Of a stretch of DNA of 64,000 nt, positions 62,564-64,000 are shown in pieces (positions within the stretch are counted from its first letter, which is position 1; each line of letters opens with the position of its first letter). This DNA is from JAAYYM01 sp964483155 (lineage in GTDB: Bacteria > Bacillota > Clostridia > Lachnospirales > Lachnospiraceae). Made by a program: the position numbers and the translations under genes. Below the pieces are notes generated by a model. That model was not told the DNA's origin. It did not search any database and saw only the letters and a list, made by a program, of their open reading frames with translations. Where the stretch lies: assembly GCA_964483155.1 (NCBI GenBank), contig CAZAAC010000006.1:1-64000 (forward strand), read 5' to 3'.

Positions 62564-63645
62564 GGGGCTGTATCTTTCATAGATTTCTTTTTTGCTGCCA
62601 ACTCCCCTAAATGATCTTCCCGTATCGATGATGGTAAACCAATCACAATTGAAAAATAGTATTTGCACCAATTACTAAATAATCGTAAGATATTTTAATT
62701 ATTTATTCTGATTAGAGTTCTTTAATTACTTTTAGTGTTTTGACGTTTGTATCTTTCTCCCTATCAATAATATATTTAGTTGGAGATTCATTTATGTACA
62801 TTTCAAAAATGATTCCCTATTGTTTTATTGGAAATTTTGATATTTTTTTCTTAAATCTACTAAATCAACTCTTTCGTTCAAGACAATTTCTTTAAAAAAT
62901 TCTAGGTGGTAAATACATCCCAAATTATATTTCAAATCATATACCTCTCGTGAGGTGTGACGTAAGTAAATGTCAAATAACCTGTCATCTATCCAGAGCC
63001 TTCAAAAAAAGGAATAATGGTTGAATAAGTTTGAAAAGATTCCATCTACTTTTTCAACTAATTTCGAAGGACGAACTGCGTAATTTATACAAGGAAAAGA
63101 TGAATTATTTCAAACTGTGCTGGGCTGCATCTATAGTCTTGACTCCTTCAGAAAATTGCAAGCCCCTAGGCCCGTAAGGCATTTTAATAGCCTTGAATAT
63201 CTTTCTCCTGTCACCCGTACCACTTCTGCGAATAGCTGTGTGATTGCTCCAGCAATAAGGTTTATCTTGTCCTTGCTAATTTCACCAGATGATCTGATTA
63301 TCCTCTTAGAGATAATTAATTCTGTAGATACTATCATAATAGCCTTTGTTATTAAATTATTATGTTTATGAAGTTGTTTATATCTTTCTACTTATGCCTT
63401 TTATTATGGACAAATCGATTATTGACACTCTATATATTGACCAATAACTTTACAAACTGGCGCAAAATCACTATTTTGTTCACAAATTGTATTATTTGTA
63501 ATTATAGGGTTTTGTAAACTAATTGCTCTTGCGTTTTTGTATGCCGATTTACCTTTAAATAGGATAAAAGCTACTATATATAGTGTTTTTTATTAGTGCA
63601 TAATAAATAACGCATTTATATTGCAACTTGTACAACTTATATGTA
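62564..63645. other. Gene-poor stretch of about 1.1 kb with no recognised feature
   Basis: No frame here combines reasonable length, a ribosome site and a family signature. The best is a 68-codon minus-strand frame (63131-63337) reading INLIAGAITQLFAEVVRVTG in its middle; I cannot place it. A short palindrome ACCTC-TCGT-GAGGT occurs near 62942-62956. The sequence is AT-rich and looks degraded, consistent with decayed accessory DNA, but no insertion sequence, attachment site or direct repeat could be shown. Confidence 0.5.
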
Positions 63646-63674
63646 TTGACAAACTACTTTTTTAAGTGTACTAT
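63646..63674 (+). promoter_or_regulatory. Strong sigma-A-type promoter for the window-end regulator gene
   Basis: TTGACA (63646-63651, perfect -35), 17 bases, TACTAT (63669-63674), 39 bases before the ATG at 63714. Confidence 0.7.
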
Positions 63675-63713
63675 GATTATAAAAAATTCCAAAATATGGA
63701 GGTGCAAAGATTT

Positions 63714-64000
63714 ATGGAACAAAATAACGACCTAAGTGTTCTGGTTTTGCTTGCCAGTCACATTCTCTCTGAATTGGAACTACTTACTTCTGGTACCAAG
63801 GCAATAGCTATAAATCGTTTCCAAAGCGATTTTTTAGCAACGGAGCAACAGCGCAAAATTTATGAGGCTATTGATGGCGAAAGAGATTCGCAAGTTATAG
63901 CCGATGTGACTGGGGCTTCATTACGATCTGTTCAGATTCTTATAAAAGACTTGACAGAAAAAGATTTGATTAATGTTGTAAAAAATGCAAGGTCGAAAAT
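63714..64000 (+). CDS. Winged-helix DNA-binding protein, cut by window end
   Basis: The frame is open from the ATG at 63714 to the window edge, 95 residues. GGAGG lies eleven bases upstream. The segment SQVIADVTGASLRSVQILIK followed by DLTEKDLINVVKN is a typical helix-turn-helix with wing, of the kind in MarR- or replication-initiator-like regulators. The N-terminal 55 residues are helical (LSVLVLLASHILSELELL). Function is unknown. It begins a new transcription unit after the gene-poor stretch and may be the first gene of another accessory module. Confidence 0.7.
   Translation, partial: MEQNNDLSVLVLLASHILSELELLTSGTKAIAINRFQSDFLATEQQRKIYEAIDGERDSQVIADVTGASLRSVQILIKDLTEKDLINVVKNARSK

Noticed and set aside
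62560..62625. Insertion-sequence end suggested by AGGGGGCTGT after yolD with CCCCT further on
   Set aside because: No transposase frame, no matching opposite terminus and no target duplication could be found; the match is too short.
63131..63337. 68-codon minus-strand frame in the gene-poor stretch
   Set aside because: No convincing ribosome site or recognisable family; kept only as a note in the description of that region.

Overview
The window is a low-GC, AT-rich Firmicutes sequence. Its gene set is class Clostridia and most like Lachnospiraceae: CdaA/CdaR/GlmM cluster, FtsEX with an EnvC-like hydrolase and CtpA, a CvfB-like S1 protein, a YjfB motility protein, flagellar rod genes beside an MreB/Mbl gene, and MBOAT/SGNH acylation pairs. 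No rRNA, tRNA, CRISPR array or complete insertion sequence was seen. Two runs of ten Ns (37143-37152 in uvrA, 44996-45005 in uvrB) show that this is a scaffold of three contigs. The uvrB join looks chimeric.

Layout. 1-15920 (all minus strand, promoter near 16001-16028) is a Wzx/Wzy-type surface polysaccharide locus. It runs from GDP-fucose synthesis (gmd, fcl) through large membrane proteins, a polyprenyl-phosphate sugar transferase, five glycosyltransferases-type genes, a flippase and two O-antigen-ligase-fold proteins, to an acyl carrier protein and an MBOAT acyltransferase cut by the window edge. 16037-19144 holds a divergent-PAP2 protein, rfbD and a large unknown membrane protein. leuA follows (19231-20910) with a long structured leader, then an SGNH/MBOAT acylation pair (21193-24197) and an HPr-like protein. 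24715-33018 is one tightly packed minus-strand cluster: recD2, comFC, yvyF, two unknown membrane proteins, cdaA, cdaR, glmM. 33135-36187 is mbl-flgF-flgG-flgJ, followed upstream by uvrA.

The middle contig (37153-44995) carries most of uvrA, an AlgJ-like/MBOAT/GT2 set and most of uvrB. The right contig begins with the 5' end of another uvrB, then ctpA, an EnvC-like M23 protein, ftsX, ftsE and a PucR/CdaR-type regulator. After that come single genes: a WecG/TagA-type glycosyltransferase, a GT39-like membrane protein, yjfB with a textbook sigma-D promoter, a CPBP protease, ridA, a CvfB-like protein, an acyl-ACP thioesterase, a chemotaxis transducer and a diguanylate cyclase.

The right end (59305-64000) is accessory in character. 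It has an AbiE-like antitoxin gene with repeat operators next to a toxin gene that has lost its catalytic half, a Y-family polymerase plus YolD pair under a LexA-box promoter, about 1.1 kb without recognisable genes, and the start of a winged-helix regulator gene with a strong promoter.

Main biological themes are envelope construction (polysaccharide assembly, O-acylation, division-linked wall hydrolysis), c-di-AMP control of wall precursor supply, motility, and DNA repair. Functions are assigned from motifs read by eye; no database search was run.
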